64,000 bases of DNA from Shewanella eurypsychrophilus (GCF_007004545.3 NZ_CP045503.2:528501-592500); one strand, 5' to 3'; numbered from the stretch's first letter, positions 56,201-64,000 are shown. Notes: a model not told the origin generated them from the sequence alone. Program-made: numbers and translations.

Positions 56201-59200
56201 ATCATCTAAGGAGGTGATAGCCATCCCTTCTACAGCACCATTATCTACATCACTCACATTGGCAGCGAGTATTTCAGATACAGAGTATGCTTGGCTTGTT
56301 TCATCTTCAGTAATGGAGGTTAATATTTTTGTTTCTGAAAGCAGTACAGGCGCGTCATTAGTGCCAGTGATGGTAAAGCTCACAACCGTTGTTGCAACAC
56401 CATTGTTATTGTCTGTCGCGGTCACAGTGTAGCTAAAGGTGATGGTTTCACCTTGAGCTAAGAAGTCTAGATTGACACCTGCGGCATTGTAATTCCAAGC
56501 GGTGTTACCAGGTGCTTCATCGGTAGCGCTGGTGCTAAAGCCATTTATCAGAGCGGTAGTGAGGCCACTGTCTAGGTCGCCGCCATTCCAGCTGATGTTG
56601 TTATTGGACGCAAAAGTGATATCAATGACATCGTTGGTATCTACATCACCAAAGGTAACAGTACCGCTGTCAGTTAAGGTTTGTGTTGAAGCGTCTGCAG
56701 CTTCGGTAAAGCCAGCTGATGCCGTAGCGCTGACAGTTGGCGCGTCATTAGTGCCAGTGATGGTAAAGCTCACAACCGTTGTTGCAACACCATTGTTATT
56801 GTCTGTCGCGGTCACAGTGTAGCTAAAGGTGATGGTTTCACCTTGAGCTAAGAAGTCTAGATTGACACCTGCGGCATTGTAATTCCAAGCGGTGTTACCA
56901 GGTGCTTCATCGGTAGCGCTGGTGCTAAAGCCATTTATCAGAGCGGTAGTGAGGCCACTGTCTAGGTCGCCGCCATTCCAGCTGATGTTGTTATTGGACG
57001 CAAAAGTGATATCAATGACATCGTTGGTATCTACATCACCAAAGGTAACAGTACCGCTGTCAGTTAAGGTTTGTGTTGAAGCGTCTGCAGCTTCGGTAAA
57101 GCCAGCTGATGCCGTAGCGCTGACAGTTGGCGCGTCATTAGTGCCAGTGATGGTAAAGCTCACAACCGTTGTTGCAACACCATTGTTATTGTCTGTCGCG
57201 GTCACAGTGTAGCTAAAGGTGATGGTTTCACCTTGAGCTAAGAAGTCTAGATTGACACCTGCGGCATTGTAATTCCAAGCGGTGTTACCAGGTGCTTCAT
57301 CGGTAGCGCTGGTGCTAAAGCCATTTATCAGAGCGGTAGTGAGGCCACTGTCTAGGTCGCCGCCATTCCAGCTGATGTTGTTATTGGACGCAAAAGTGAT
57401 ATCAATGACATCGTTGGTATCTACATCACCAAAGGTAACAGTACCGCTGTCAGTTAAGGTTTGTGTTGAAGCGTCTGCAGCTTCGGTAAAGCCAGCTGAT
57501 GCCGTAGCGCTGACAGTTGGCGCGTCATTAGTGCCAGTGATGGTAAAGCTCACAACCGTTGTTGCAACACCATTGTTATTGTCTGTCGCGGTCACAGTGT
57601 AGCTAAAGGTGATGGTTTCACCTTGAGCTAAGAAGTCTAGATTGACACCTGCGGCATTGTAATTCCAAGCGGTGTTACCAGGTGCTTCATCGGTAGCGCT
57701 GGTGCTAAAGCCATTTATCAGAGCGGTAGTGAGGCCACTGTCTAGGTCGCCGCCATTCCAGCTGATGTTGTTATTGGACGCAAAAGTGATATCAATGACA
57801 TCGTTGGTATCTACATCACCAAAGGTAACAGTACCGCTGTCAGTTAAGGTTTGTGTTGAAGCGTCTGCAGCTTCGGTAAAGCCAGCTGATGCCGTAGCGC
57901 TGACAGTTGGCGCGTCATTAGTGCCAGTGATGGTAAAGCTCACAACCGTTGTTGCAACACCATTGTTATTGTCTGTCGCGGTCACAGTGTAGCTAAAGGT
58001 GATGGTTTCACCTTGAGCTAAGAAGTCTAGATTGACACCTGCGGCATTGTAATTCCAAGCGGTGTTACCAGGTGCTTCATCGGTAGCGCTGGTGCTAAAG
58101 CCATTTATCAGAGCGGTAGTGAGGCCACTGTCTAGGTCGCCGCCATTCCAGCTGATGTTGTTATTGGACGCAAAAGTGATATCAATGACATCGTTGGTAT
58201 CTACATCACCAAAGGTAACAGTACCGCTGTCAGTTAAGGTTTGTGTTGAAGCGTCTGCAGCTTCGGTAAAGCCAGCTGATGCCGTAGCGCTGACAGTTGG
58301 CGCGTCATTAGTGCCAGTGATGGTAAAGCTCACAACCGTTGTTGCAACACCATTGTTATTGTCTGTCGCGGTCACAGTGTAGCTAAAGGTGATGGTTTCA
58401 CCTTGAGCTAAGAAGTCTAGATTGACACCTGCGGCATTGTAATTCCAAGCGGTGTTACCAGGTGCTTCATCGGTAGCGCTGGTGCTAAAGCCATTTATCA
58501 GAGCGGTAGTGAGGCCACTGTCTAGGTCGCCGCCATTCCAGCTGATGTTGTTATTGGACGCAAAAGTGATATCAATGATATCGTTGGTATCGACATCACC
58601 AAAGGTAACAGTACCGCTGTCAGTTAAGGTTTGTGTTGAAGCGTCTGCAGCTTCGGTAAAGCCAGCTGATGCTGTAGCGCTGACAGTTGGCGCGTCATTA
58701 GTGCCAGTGATGGTAAAGCTCACAACCGTTGTTGCAACACCATTGTTATTGTCTGTCGCGGTCACAGTGTAGCTAAAGGTGATGGTTTCACCTTGAGCTA
58801 AGAAGTCTAGATTGACACCTGCGGCATTGTAATTCCAAGCGGTGTTACCAGGTGCTTCATCGGTAGCGCTGGTGCTAAAGCCATTTATCAGAGCGGTAGC
58901 GAGGCCACTGTCTAGGTCGCCGCCATTCCAGCTGATGTTGTTATTAGACGCAAAAGTGATATCAATGACATCGTTGGTATCGACATCACCAAAGGTAACA
59001 GTACCGCTGTCAGTTAAGGTTTGTGTTGAAGCGTCTGCAGCTTCGGTAAAGCCAGCTGATGCTGTAGCGCTGACAGTTGGCGCATCATTGGTGCCAACAA
59101 TGGTCACTTTGATGGTATACGAAGTTTGTCCATCTAGGCTGGTGACGACGATATCACGGACAACTTCTTGACCTTCGGCTAATGATTGAATAACTAGGTT

Positions 59201-61873
59201 GTCGTTACTTAACTCGTAACTCCAGTTGCCATCTGCATCGATGCTGAAGGTGCCGTAATTACCATTAGAGTCACCATCGGCAACATTAGTTTGGGTGGTA
59301 AAGAATGCTTCACCTGTATCTACATCGCTAATTTCAAGCTTACCGCTTGTTGTTAACACGGTCTCATCAAGTTGATCTAAATGAGCATCTTCAGTGACGG
59401 TTCCTAGATCTGTGCCTTGATCATTAGCTGTGATAATCGCAGTATCATTAGTCCCTACGATGGTGACGGTAATTGTATGGGAAGCTGTGCCGTCAGCACT
59501 GGTGACTGTGATTTGGCGGGTAACAGTTTCTCCTTCGGGAAGAGACTGTACATCAAGGTGATCATTGTTGAGTTCGTAGGTCCAATTACCGTCGGCATCA
59601 ATATTAAAGGTACCGTAGTTAGCATCTTGTACATTGGTTTGAGTTTGAAATACTGCTTCACCGCTATCGACGTCAGTGACATCAAGTTTACCACCAGTGA
59701 TCTCTACAGTTTGGGTGTCATTGTCACTGGCTCCATCTTCAGTGACGGTACCCAGATCTGAGTCTCCTGCACCTGAACCAACAGAGATATTGGCAGGATC
59801 ATTGGCGCCAACAATAGTGATGGTAATCGTGTGAGTATCTGTTCCATCTTTACTTGTGACGGTTATTTCACGAGTAATGATTTGCCCCTGGGTTAGTGAC
59901 TGTACATCGGTATGCGCGTTATTGAGAACATATGTCCAGTTGCCGTTTTCATCTATGCTAAAGCTGCCGTAGTTAGCATCGGCTACATTAGTTTGAACCT
60001 CAAAGACGGCCTCACCAGTATCAATATCTACAATATCTAGCTTGCCGTTGACGGCCTGCACAGTAGTATCAATTTGATCGCTGTCTCCATCTTCAGTGAC
60101 AGTTCCTTTATCTGTATCGCCTAGATCTGTGCCGACAGTAATATCTGCTGGATCATTAGCACCAACAATAGTGACTGTGATGGTATGAGAGTCGCTGCCA
60201 TCAATACTAGTGACCGTTATTTCACGGATAATAACTTGGCCTTCAGTCAGTGATTGAACATCTATATGGTCATTATTGAGAATATATTCCCAGTTACCAT
60301 TTTCATCTATGCTGAATGCGCCGTAGTTTTCATCCTCTACGTTATCTTGAGCTGTAAAAAATGATTCACCTGCATCAGGGTCTGTTACATCAAGCTTTCC
60401 ACCGACAACTTGAACTGTAGAGGCATCATTATCGCTTGCACCATCTTCAGTTACTGTTCCTTGGTCGTTAGAACCATCAGCGACTGAAATAACGGCAGGA
60501 TCGATTGTTGGCAAAACATTAATTGATAGTGTTGCAGTACTACCAGTATTGGTGGTGTAGGTGATAACAGGAACTGAGCCATTCCAGTTGTCGTTTGGCG
60601 TAAAGGTATAAGATCCATCTTCATTGATGACCAGCTCGCCGCCTTCAAGTTCTACTATTGTACCAGCAGTATGAGTTTCACCATTGACTTCAAAGCTTGC
60701 AACGGTGAGATCGTTATCTATGTCTGAATCGTTATCTAATACATTACCTGTCGCGACAGTGTCTTCATCAATGGTGTTGGTATCGTTAGCTAATGTGCTT
60801 GCATCATCAACCGGAGTAACCTCGATTGAGAGTGTTGCAGAAGAGCCTGTGTTGGTCGTGTAGGTGATAATAGGAACTGAGCCGTTCCAGTTTTCGTTTG
60901 GCGTAAAGGTATAAGAGCCATCCGTGTTGATGACTATTGAGCCGCCTTCAAGTTCTACTGTTGTGCCAGCTGTATGGGTTTCACCGTTTACTTCGAAACT
61001 AACTACAGATAAATCACTATCGATATCGGAGTCGTTATCTAATACATTGCCAGTCGCGACGGTGTCTTCAGCAACGGTATTACTGTCATTAGCGAGGATG
61101 CTTGGATCATCGACAGGTGTAACCTCAATAGTTACAGTACCTGTTTGGCCAGTATTAGTGGTGTAGATGATATCTGGGACCGTGCCGTTCCAATCATCAT
61201 CGGGTGTGAATACAAAGGTGCCGTCTTCGTTGATGACTAACGTACCACCTTCCAGTTCTACTTCTGTTCCTGCTGTGAAAGTATCGCCATTAACGGTAAA
61301 TGTATCTACAGTGAGTTCAGAATCACTATCAAAATCATTGTCTAATAGGTTGCCTGTGGCAACTCCATCTTCTTCGATGATATAGCTATCATTGGCAATG
61401 ACACTAGGAGAGTCACTGCTTTTGATGCTTTCGTTATTTAATGCTGAGAAGCTAGATTGAGAGGCTCCAGCGGTATTGAAACCAGAACCTGCTTGAGTTT
61501 CACTTCCGCTACGGCCCAGGGAGACGAAATCACCGCCTTCATTACCATTTGTGCCTGCGCCTGCTGCCGTGGCAGGTCCTTCAGTTGGATCTTCACCTGC
61601 TGCGATCAGAGCTTGAATCGCTTCTATTTCATCAAGAGCAGATAAATCTATATCTGATAAAGAGGTGACTTCACTTGCTGAAGCTTGATTGGAGTAGCGA
61701 GTGCCATCTTCATATTCGATCTCTAACTCTGCATTTTCTTCTATAGATAATGCAGCTCCAACTGGAAGTTGATCACCTTGTGCAAGAAGCCGTTTATCAC
61801 CGTTTATGTCTACAGTGATCTCTCCATTTGCAATCAAAACTTGTCCATGTTGTGTGGTGATTAAAGATTTCAT
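50246..61873 (-). CDS. bpfA: Giant RTX biofilm adhesin, LapA/BpfA type
   Basis: A 3875-residue, Asp/Asn/Thr-rich surface adhesin. The N-terminal retention module (about 1-130) begins MKSLITTQHGQVLIANGEI and contains the LapG-type site TAAG at 102-105. Next come three cadherin/CshA-like repeats (about 158-458), four VCBS repeats (about 458-931) and seven nearly identical 130-residue repeats (about 932-1841). Mixed tandem-95 and VCBS-like domains follow, including two unique blocks (about 2100-2250 and 3100-3270). The C-terminus has RTX nonapeptides from about residue 3714 (GGLGNDTLIGGLGDDTF) and a type I secretion signal. I could not spot a von Willebrand A motif, though LapA has one. The frame is open four codons further to a TTG, but 61873 has GGAG six bases upstream and is chosen. 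Confidence 0.95.
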   Translation of the reverse strand: MKSLITTQHGQVLIANGEITVDINGDKRLLAQGDQLPVGAALSIEENAELEIEYEDGTRYSNQASASEVTSLSDIDLSALDEIEAIQALIAAGEDPTEGPATAAGAGTNGNEGGDFVSLGRSGSETQAGSGFNTAGASQSSFSALNNESIKSSDSPSVIANDSYIIEEDGVATGNLLDNDFDSDSELTVDTFTVNGDTFTAGTEVELEGGTLVINEDGTFVFTPDDDWNGTVPDIIYTTNTGQTGTVTIEVTPVDDPSILANDSNTVAEDTVATGNVLDNDSDIDSDLSVVSFEVNGETHTAGTTVELEGGSIVINTDGSYTFTPNENWNGSVPIITYTTNTGSSATLSIEVTPVDDASTLANDTNTIDEDTVATGNVLDNDSDIDNDLTVASFEVNGETHTAGTIVELEGGELVINEDGSYTFTPNDNWNGSVPVITYTTNTGSTATLSINVLPTIDPAVISVADGSNDQGTVTEDGASDNDASTVQVVGGKLDVTDPDAGESFFTAQDNVEDENYGAFSIDENGNWEYILNNDHIDVQSLTEGQVIIREITVTSIDGSDSHTITVTIVGANDPADITVGTDLGDTDKGTVTEDGDSDQIDTTVQAVNGKLDIVDIDTGEAVFEVQTNVADANYGSFSIDENGNWTYVLNNAHTDVQSLTQGQIITREITVTSKDGTDTHTITITIVGANDPANISVGSGAGDSDLGTVTEDGASDNDTQTVEITGGKLDVTDVDSGEAVFQTQTNVQDANYGTFNIDADGNWTYELNNDHLDVQSLPEGETVTRQITVTSADGTASHTITVTIVGTNDTAIITANDQGTDLGTVTEDAHLDQLDETVLTTSGKLEISDVDTGEAFFTTQTNVADGDSNGNYGTFSIDADGNWSYELSNDNLVIQSLAEGQEVVRDIVVTSLDGQTSYTIKVTIVGTNDAPTVSATASAGFTEAADASTQTLTDSGTVTFGDVDTNDVIDITFASNNNISWNGGDLDSGLATALINGFSTSATDEAPGNTAWNYNAAGVNLDFLAQGETITFSYTVTATDNNNGVATTVVSFTITGTNDAPTVSATASAGFTEAADASTQTLTDSGTVTFGDVDTNDIIDITFASNNNISWNGGDLDSGLTTALINGFSTSATDEAPGNTAWNYNAAGVNLDFLAQGETITFSYTVTATDNNNGVATTVVSFTITGTNDAPTVSATASAGFTEAADASTQTLTDSGTVTFGDVDTNDVIDITFASNNNISWNGGDLDSGLTTALINGFSTSATDEAPGNTAWNYNAAGVNLDFLAQGETITFSYTVTATDNNNGVATTVVSFTITGTNDAPTVSATASAGFTEAADASTQTLTDSGTVTFGDVDTNDVIDITFASNNNISWNGGDLDSGLTTALINGFSTSATDEAPGNTAWNYNAAGVNLDFLAQGETITFSYTVTATDNNNGVATTVVSFTITGTNDAPTVSATASAGFTEAADASTQTLTDSGTVTFGDVDTNDVIDITFASNNNISWNGGDLDSGLTTALINGFSTSATDEAPGNTAWNYNAAGVNLDFLAQGETITFSYTVTATDNNNGVATTVVSFTITGTNDAPTVSATASAGFTEAADASTQTLTDSGTVTFGDVDTNDVIDITFASNNNISWNGGDLDSGLTTALINGFSTSATDEAPGNTAWNYNAAGVNLDFLAQGETITFSYTVTATDNNNGVATTVVSFTITGTNDAPTVSATASAGFTEAADASTQTLTDSGTVTFGDVDTNDVIDITFASNNNISWNGGDLDSGLTTALINGFSTSATDEAPGNTAWNYNAAGVNLDFLAQGETITFSYTVTATDNNNGVATTVVSFTITGTNDAPVLLSETKILTSITEDETSQAYSVSEILAANVSDVDNGAVEGMAITSLDDGNGTWQVSIGGGAWIDLDPTNISSTQALLLSASDQIRFVPNSEQGTTAEFTYRAWDQTTGSAGTTVNITETGGSSAFSTEENTVKITATDVDDPSELTPDTNRANEGQTLEVLDVNKGVLANDKDVDNTLSVATFSLLAADNLTVIKTVNAGETISIDGYGDITINADGTYTFVAADDWNGETPPTIQYETNTGSTSTLNISINTVDAFDDAQGSSFAASASSADNWGTENGAQVNPLFAISARNANGEVGEVNYSSDANKLGVVGTPRTQGATTDQIEFNAETGQSEALIFTFNGLVNQATFNVSNMYSSEEGGEQGIWKAYYQGQLVAMETFKTDGSNSGEFTIDTGNLVFDTLVFEATYTLDELNQANPGGDSSDYYLTSITVSGPALGGDALVVQEGGSLSASSIEDGLLANDLDPDHDIGDHTHVLADSFSITAVNGSDIPASNTITLTSGAILTIYNDGTYNYNTNGAFSGLKAGELDTDTFTYTITDEFGATDTATVTINIIGTDDVPVLTPDLGSVTEDTAVTVGGDLVTNGQLDAGTGGDAGEDKFTADSFTGTYGTLVLDASGNWTYTADNSQTAIQDLTSEPTSFLNDIFTVLNADGVTTTTVTITIYGTDEISGGNKVLLSLDDADTLGANTDTHSDSLNFTAASANISNFAFGNLNGITVSGFDGTLSWVIVGGHLIGSLAGTQTQIIRIELSSSEIVAGTTGGVTVTATLLDNMDHNLDADALQINGIEVIATDSNGSTATGSVSVTVLDDAGIAKDDEETLDVLVDNFLVGDIEAVWTSHSGGQNVDTFDGTDATGNDYGGGEDNDSGHDQIRWGETSGKQSGYGFIDNDTALSDGLLLNQDISLGTFTHYNYTINSDTGITSATMQITFTVKDALGNETLVTLDIPFAHDETPNSGSNSDDIITIGTPSITFDHDGSVYTIQVVGFRDPSTPDADPITVINTAEGQSTNYEIIVKVTEGSDYQLPATSGNVLTNDITGADTDLSVITIDSEHDIDPEAAAVTDTGTRVDGDYGYLFIFSDGSYTYQLTTDANDIPDNAKEEFHYTMRDSDGDESNATLTINLNTVEGHIGKPTLTQDDSLTVLEDSVQTTGNVLTDSETGDSDADDELTVTSFTILGHTGSYTAGTEVVLTYDIEIGGTLETLEIGTLKLESDGSYSFTPGEDWSGTVPLITYTTNTGATATLTINVTADADTPNLNLEGYQTLALMNFEDVNLNGSSWLGQIDINSVSGANTIGVWNTANNNGYVEVGKEGTYLAGNSQNQVMEIEGSTGDKTLYTDIECEAGRFYEVGFDVAARLNNADTSGMSITLVQIDDNGDAIPGTEVLLYTFSPTNSEWLLDQKIVLPVDETGTYRLLFEAENSDSVGAILDNLTFKAVDNLGYENDFIKLSEITSSLNDIDGSESLSLTLDGIPNGSILKGLYNGVVTELTVDGTINLEGWDLSSLQVKVPDNDSVDNVYTLTVTATATESSNGDTATNTINWDLTVLETSSNGNETPPETPEPTAAIKDLSVTLVKGEERLVESDEDIDIEVKNDVATFKSGNSDANHNDKDITEIIFNDGTSITSGDGYLSYNNGQGVGIGLNEGNGNGGGSADDGFRINGSEQLDIELSSAVKDITLTFKNPAGQSIKITTTDINGNVVVHTPIEIGSGNNNLDTITLVNNIPFSSFSFVVEGDTNGANGVTLFEIESDDSYQTVTSYELSASYEFTNHDLSSVNSITLSGFPDGVTIYDANSDLVSGNGDGTWTLNANSFSESGGVYSLSGWTAESSIDIAADFEPRLEIVGADGAVYIRGGSANSDTLETAIEGTDGHDLLDGQSGNDMLIGGLGNDTLIGGLGDDTFIWNKDEFGTDHIIDFEVGTNKLDISDLLQGENSDNLNEFLHISFDHTTGATTIDIDVNGGDDYTQHIILDGVNLLSGGITEEQAISGLLSDGALIISNETNSNGSPVAPVSEPISPFEENRIGNDYP
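56351..59080 (-). repeat. Seven 390-bp tandem repeats inside bpfA
   Basis: Seven units of exactly 390 bases (130 residues each). The five at 56351-58300 appear identical base for base. The unit at 58301-58690 has three changes, and that at 58691-59080 has several, including one at its boundary. The N-terminal units are thus the older or less homogenised ones. Confidence 0.95.
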
Positions 61874-61984
61874 TCTTAGCTCCAAGCAAATAACGTTAAC
61901 AGTGCAGCTCTGGTAAACCCTTTACCCAACGTCAGCAGCAAATTCATACAATCTGATCGCAAAGGTTAACCCATGTAAAAACCA

Positions 61985-62002
61985 ACGTCAATTTGTTGAC
62001 GT
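61985..62002. promoter_or_regulatory. Inverted repeat in the bpfA promoter region
   Basis: ACGTCAA-TTTG-TTGACGT, perfect 7-base arms, 112 bases upstream of the bpfA start. Read on the minus strand its right half gives TTGACG, which could serve as a -35 box, so a factor bound here could control bpfA. The rest of the 326-base gap (61874-62199) shows only an imperfect AT-rich hairpin at about 62153-62174. Confidence 0.4.
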
Positions 62003-62199
62003 GTTAATACCTGTTTGTTAGTAAGTCGATAGTTTTATTGTCTATTCTAACTTCTGGAATTAGTTAATAATTGCGTTGTTTTATTGGCATAACTAATTAT
62101 TGGCGGGTGGACTGTTACATTGGGGGGGATATGCATTGTCACTTCCTTGTATTCAAAATATTGATAATATTTGAGTGGATTTTATTTGAAAGTTAAGAG

Positions 62200-62667
62200 T
62201 TAAAAATAGATGACAGTTCGAGATGTGCTAGTTAATGTAATCGCTGGTAAAAAAGGGGAAACTGGTTCAAAATCGTGTTGAATTTGTACCTGTACAACTC
62301 TACCTGCGCTTTGATCTTTTAGTTGATTCGCGTCCTCTTCCCATGTGGTAATCACTCGAATTTGTTCCAGTGGTTGCGCTCTAAGTAATACGTGAGCCTC
62401 TATTTTCTCATCGGTAGTTGGTGAATCTCCAACTCTGCGCAAATCATCACCAGCTTCAGCACCTCTGACTACAGCATAGCGCACGCCCTCCCTAGCTGCA
62501 TGTGCAACAGCGCCATAGGCGAATATCATCCTAGCACCATCGAGAATAGCGAATAGAAGGAGAAAGAATATTGGTGCAACAATAGCTGCTTCCACAGCTG
62601 CTACACCTTTTTGGTATTTGCTGGGCTTTGTATTAAACAGCGGACTAGAGTACTTAAATATTTTCAT
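62200..62667 (-). CDS. TadE-like pseudopilin
   Basis: A 155-residue TadE family protein. A short basic leader is followed by GVAAVEAAIVAPIFFLLLFAILDGARM (about 21-47), the hydrophobic pseudopilin segment with the conserved Glu. The rest is a periplasmic domain. It is thought to take part in Flp/Tad pilus assembly. It starts 2 bases after the stop of the other TadE-like gene. Confidence 0.85.
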   Translation of the reverse strand: MKIFKYSSPLFNTKPSKYQKGVAAVEAAIVAPIFFLLLFAILDGARMIFAYGAVAHAAREGVRYAVVRGAEAGDDLRRVGDSPTTDEKIEAHVLLRAQPLEQIRVITTWEEDANQLKDQSAGRVVQVQIQHDFEPVSPFLPAITLTSTSRTVIYF

Positions 62668-62669
62668 GA

Positions 62670-63146
62670 TTATTGTGCCCTTATGGTCGCTGTCCTGCTA
62701 ATTACAAGTTGATTAGGTATAAGAGGATAGGAAGTTGCTGTGCGGAAGTCGCGAGTGGCAGTGACTTCTACAAATATCTCAAGTTGACCTGAGCATAAGT
62801 TACTCGTGCAAAATACTTCGTTACTGCTTCCTGGGCACTTGCAGATACGCCTTGAACTTACTGTGACAGGATCCGAGTTAAAAGCATCACTGATGAGGTC
62901 ACTAGCTTCCGATAATGCTGAGGCTTTGATTCCTGATGAATCAATGACTAGGTTGGTACTTTGCGCTCCGTATCCAGCGGCTGCTCGGGCAGCATTGGTA
63001 GTAGTAATCGATACATACATCACACGCCCAAAATCGATCACTACCAGCATGAAAAAAAAGAGGATAGGTAAAACAATGACGGCTTCAATAGCGGCAACCC
63101 CTTTTTGCTTAGTGACTCTCAAGTTAAGGTACTTGTTTATATCCAT
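62670..63146 (-). CDS. TadE/TadF-like pseudopilin
   Basis: A 158-residue paralogue of the next gene. The leader TKQKGVAAIEAVIVLPILFF (about 12-31) has the prepilin-type Glu, and the hydrophobic helix runs to about residue 40. The middle part has four cysteines (CKCPG, FCTSNLC), which may form disulfides. It lies 10 bases after the TadG-like gene, so the three form one operon. Confidence 0.83.
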   Translation of the reverse strand: MDINKYLNLRVTKQKGVAAIEAVIVLPILFFFMLVVIDFGRVMYVSITTTNAARAAAGYGAQSTNLVIDSSGIKASALSEASDLISDAFNSDPVTVSSRRICKCPGSSNEVFCTSNLCSGQLEIFVEVTATRDFRTATSYPLIPNQLVISRTATIRAQ

Positions 63147-63156
63147 ATATCACTCC

Positions 63157-64000
63157 TTATTCTACTAACGTAACCCGTTTGAGGGGAGAGCCACCTGAGC
63201 CTGTGAAATTGCTAATCTCCACCGTCGATCCACTCGAAATCTCTAAGAATTTTGAAACTAAGATAGTATCAGACGGGTTACCCGTTGAGTTACTGTGAAA
63301 TTTTAAGTGCTGGTTTCCGACATATATAGCACCGGCAAGTGTTGCTGTTACACTACTATCTATTCTGTTTAGTGGGTAAGAGCCAGGATTATCCGAGGAG
63401 GGGGCGTCTCTGTCGGAGAAGAAGAGGATGCCATCTAGATCGTTAACACATTCACTGCCACTGGTACCGCCATTACAAAGAGGGGCGGAAAAGTTAACTT
63501 CAGCGCTTGAATTGATATCCAGAGTCCAGAACCACTCTTTGCCTTTTTCGGGATCATGATCTGAATTTGAATCATCACAGGCCCAATAACAGGTGTTATA
63601 AAAAGAAACGCCGGTACCGTTAGCTTCAGAATCTGCACCTTCAACTCTTAATCCACCACCGCGAAGCACGTATAAGGCAGGAGTACCAGGAGTACCAGAA
63701 GTAAAGTTAACAGTGCCTTTTTTTACGAGAATTCCACCACAGTAAGTACCTGGACTTAATGTTACTGTGCCAGTGGTATCTATGGTGTATGGCTCATAGG
63801 GGCCGCCAGGGTCTTTCTCTTTGCCGCTACATCCACTTGCGTTACAACTCTCATCAGGTGGACATGCGCCAGAGGTCCTATCTACTGTAGGCGGGATTAA
63901 ACTAGCCAAAGGATCGGGGGCGGGTAAGGGAGATTCTTCTGGTGGTAATCCCATACCGCTAAGAGGGCAATCACCATCGTTGTCACACTGATAGGCATCG
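63157..64000 (-). CDS. TadG-like pilus assembly protein, C-terminal part
   Basis: The frame is open from the stop at 63157 to the window edge, at least 281 codons; the ATG at 63954 is internal, because an uninterrupted frame (DAYQCDNDGDCPLSG) continues before it. The visible part has a Pro-rich linker, cysteine pairs and the pattern LSPGTYCGGI, ALYVLRGGGLRVEG and GVSFYNTCYW, as in the C-terminal region of large TadG-like proteins. The N-terminal membrane segment is outside the window. The downstream TadE-like genes support the assignment. Confidence 0.7.
   Translation of the reverse strand, partial: DAYQCDNDGDCPLSGMGLPPEESPLPAPDPLASLIPPTVDRTSGACPPDESCNASGCSGKEKDPGGPYEPYTIDTTGTVTLSPGTYCGGILVKKGTVNFTSGTPGTPALYVLRGGGLRVEGADSEANGTGVSFYNTCYWACDDSNSDHDPEKGKEWFWTLDINSSAEVNFSAPLCNGGTSGSECVNDLDGILFFSDRDAPSSDNPGSYPLNRIDSSVTATLAGAIYVGNQHLKFHSNSTGNPSDTILVSKFLEISSGSTVEISNFTGSGGSPLKRVTLVE

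Noticed and set aside
56351..59080. Possible transposon or phage duplication
   Set aside because: The 390-base units are in frame, encode a known adhesin repeat type and have no terminal inverted repeats or transposase.
56502..59171. Series of 106-109-codon open frames on the plus strand, repeated every 390 bases
   Set aside because: They are the antisense of the seven bpfA repeats; the repetition copies the open frame along with the sense gene. No ribosome sites or family resemblance were seen.

Overview
The window looks like the chromosome of a marine gammaproteobacterium of the genus Shewanella or a close relative. Three things point there: the ilvY / ilvC / ilvL-ilvGMEDA layout, a bpfA-type adhesin locus in the same gene order as the S. 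oneidensis biofilm operon, and moderate G+C with protein sequences close to E. coli orthologues (YihG, ComM, NemR, YqhD, CysE, Rep, PgpB, UbiK). The species cannot be read from the sequence alone. No prophage, insertion sequence or CRISPR array was seen.

Layout. 1-2740 (minus): two tandem YihG-like acyltransferases, the second cut by the window edge, and comM. 2895-6307 (plus): an electrophile-response cluster with a NemR-like redox repressor, two matching operators, a YqhD aldehyde reductase, a DJ-1/PfpI protein and a glutathione transferase. 6438-8126: cysE and a membrane GGDEF protein. 8295-18026: the branched-chain amino acid block, with ilvY divergent from ilvC, then leader peptide ilvL with a clear attenuator, then ilvG-M-E-D-A ending at a strong terminator. 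18231-30409: mixed housekeeping and envelope genes, namely a class V aminotransferase, a TonB copper-type receptor, a metallo-hydrolase facing a TetR regulator, a mono-haem protein, an NSS transporter, an Lrp regulator, pgpB, creD, a DoxX/DUF417 membrane protein and ubiK. 30650-35687 (minus): a TetR-controlled RND efflux pair. Between the regulator and the adaptor gene lies an 89-bp tandem repeat, each unit of which forms a tiny ORF chained by ATGA overlaps. 35931-40633: rep helicase and a GAF-GAF-GGDEF-(degenerate EAL) protein.

40819-41860 is a tRNA operon Arg(CCG)-His(GTG)-Pro(TGG)-Pro(TGG), interspersed with four decayed tRNA-Pro copies and repeated terminators. This is one of the more unusual stretches here.

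41884-61873 (minus) is a complete Lap/Bpf biofilm system. A 3875-residue RTX adhesin carries an N-terminal TAAG protease site and seven almost identical 130-residue repeats. It is followed by its type I secretion ABC transporter, membrane fusion protein and TolC-like channel, an OmpA-like lipoprotein, the LapG-type periplasmic protease and the LapD-type c-di-GMP receptor. By analogy with P. fluorescens and S. oneidensis, c-di-GMP bound by LapD holds LapG away from the adhesin and keeps it on the surface; low c-di-GMP frees LapG to cut it. The two GGDEF proteins in the window are possible c-di-GMP sources, but that link is inference. 62200-64000 (minus) holds the end of a Tad-type pseudopilin cluster (TadG-like, cut by the window edge, and two TadE-like proteins).
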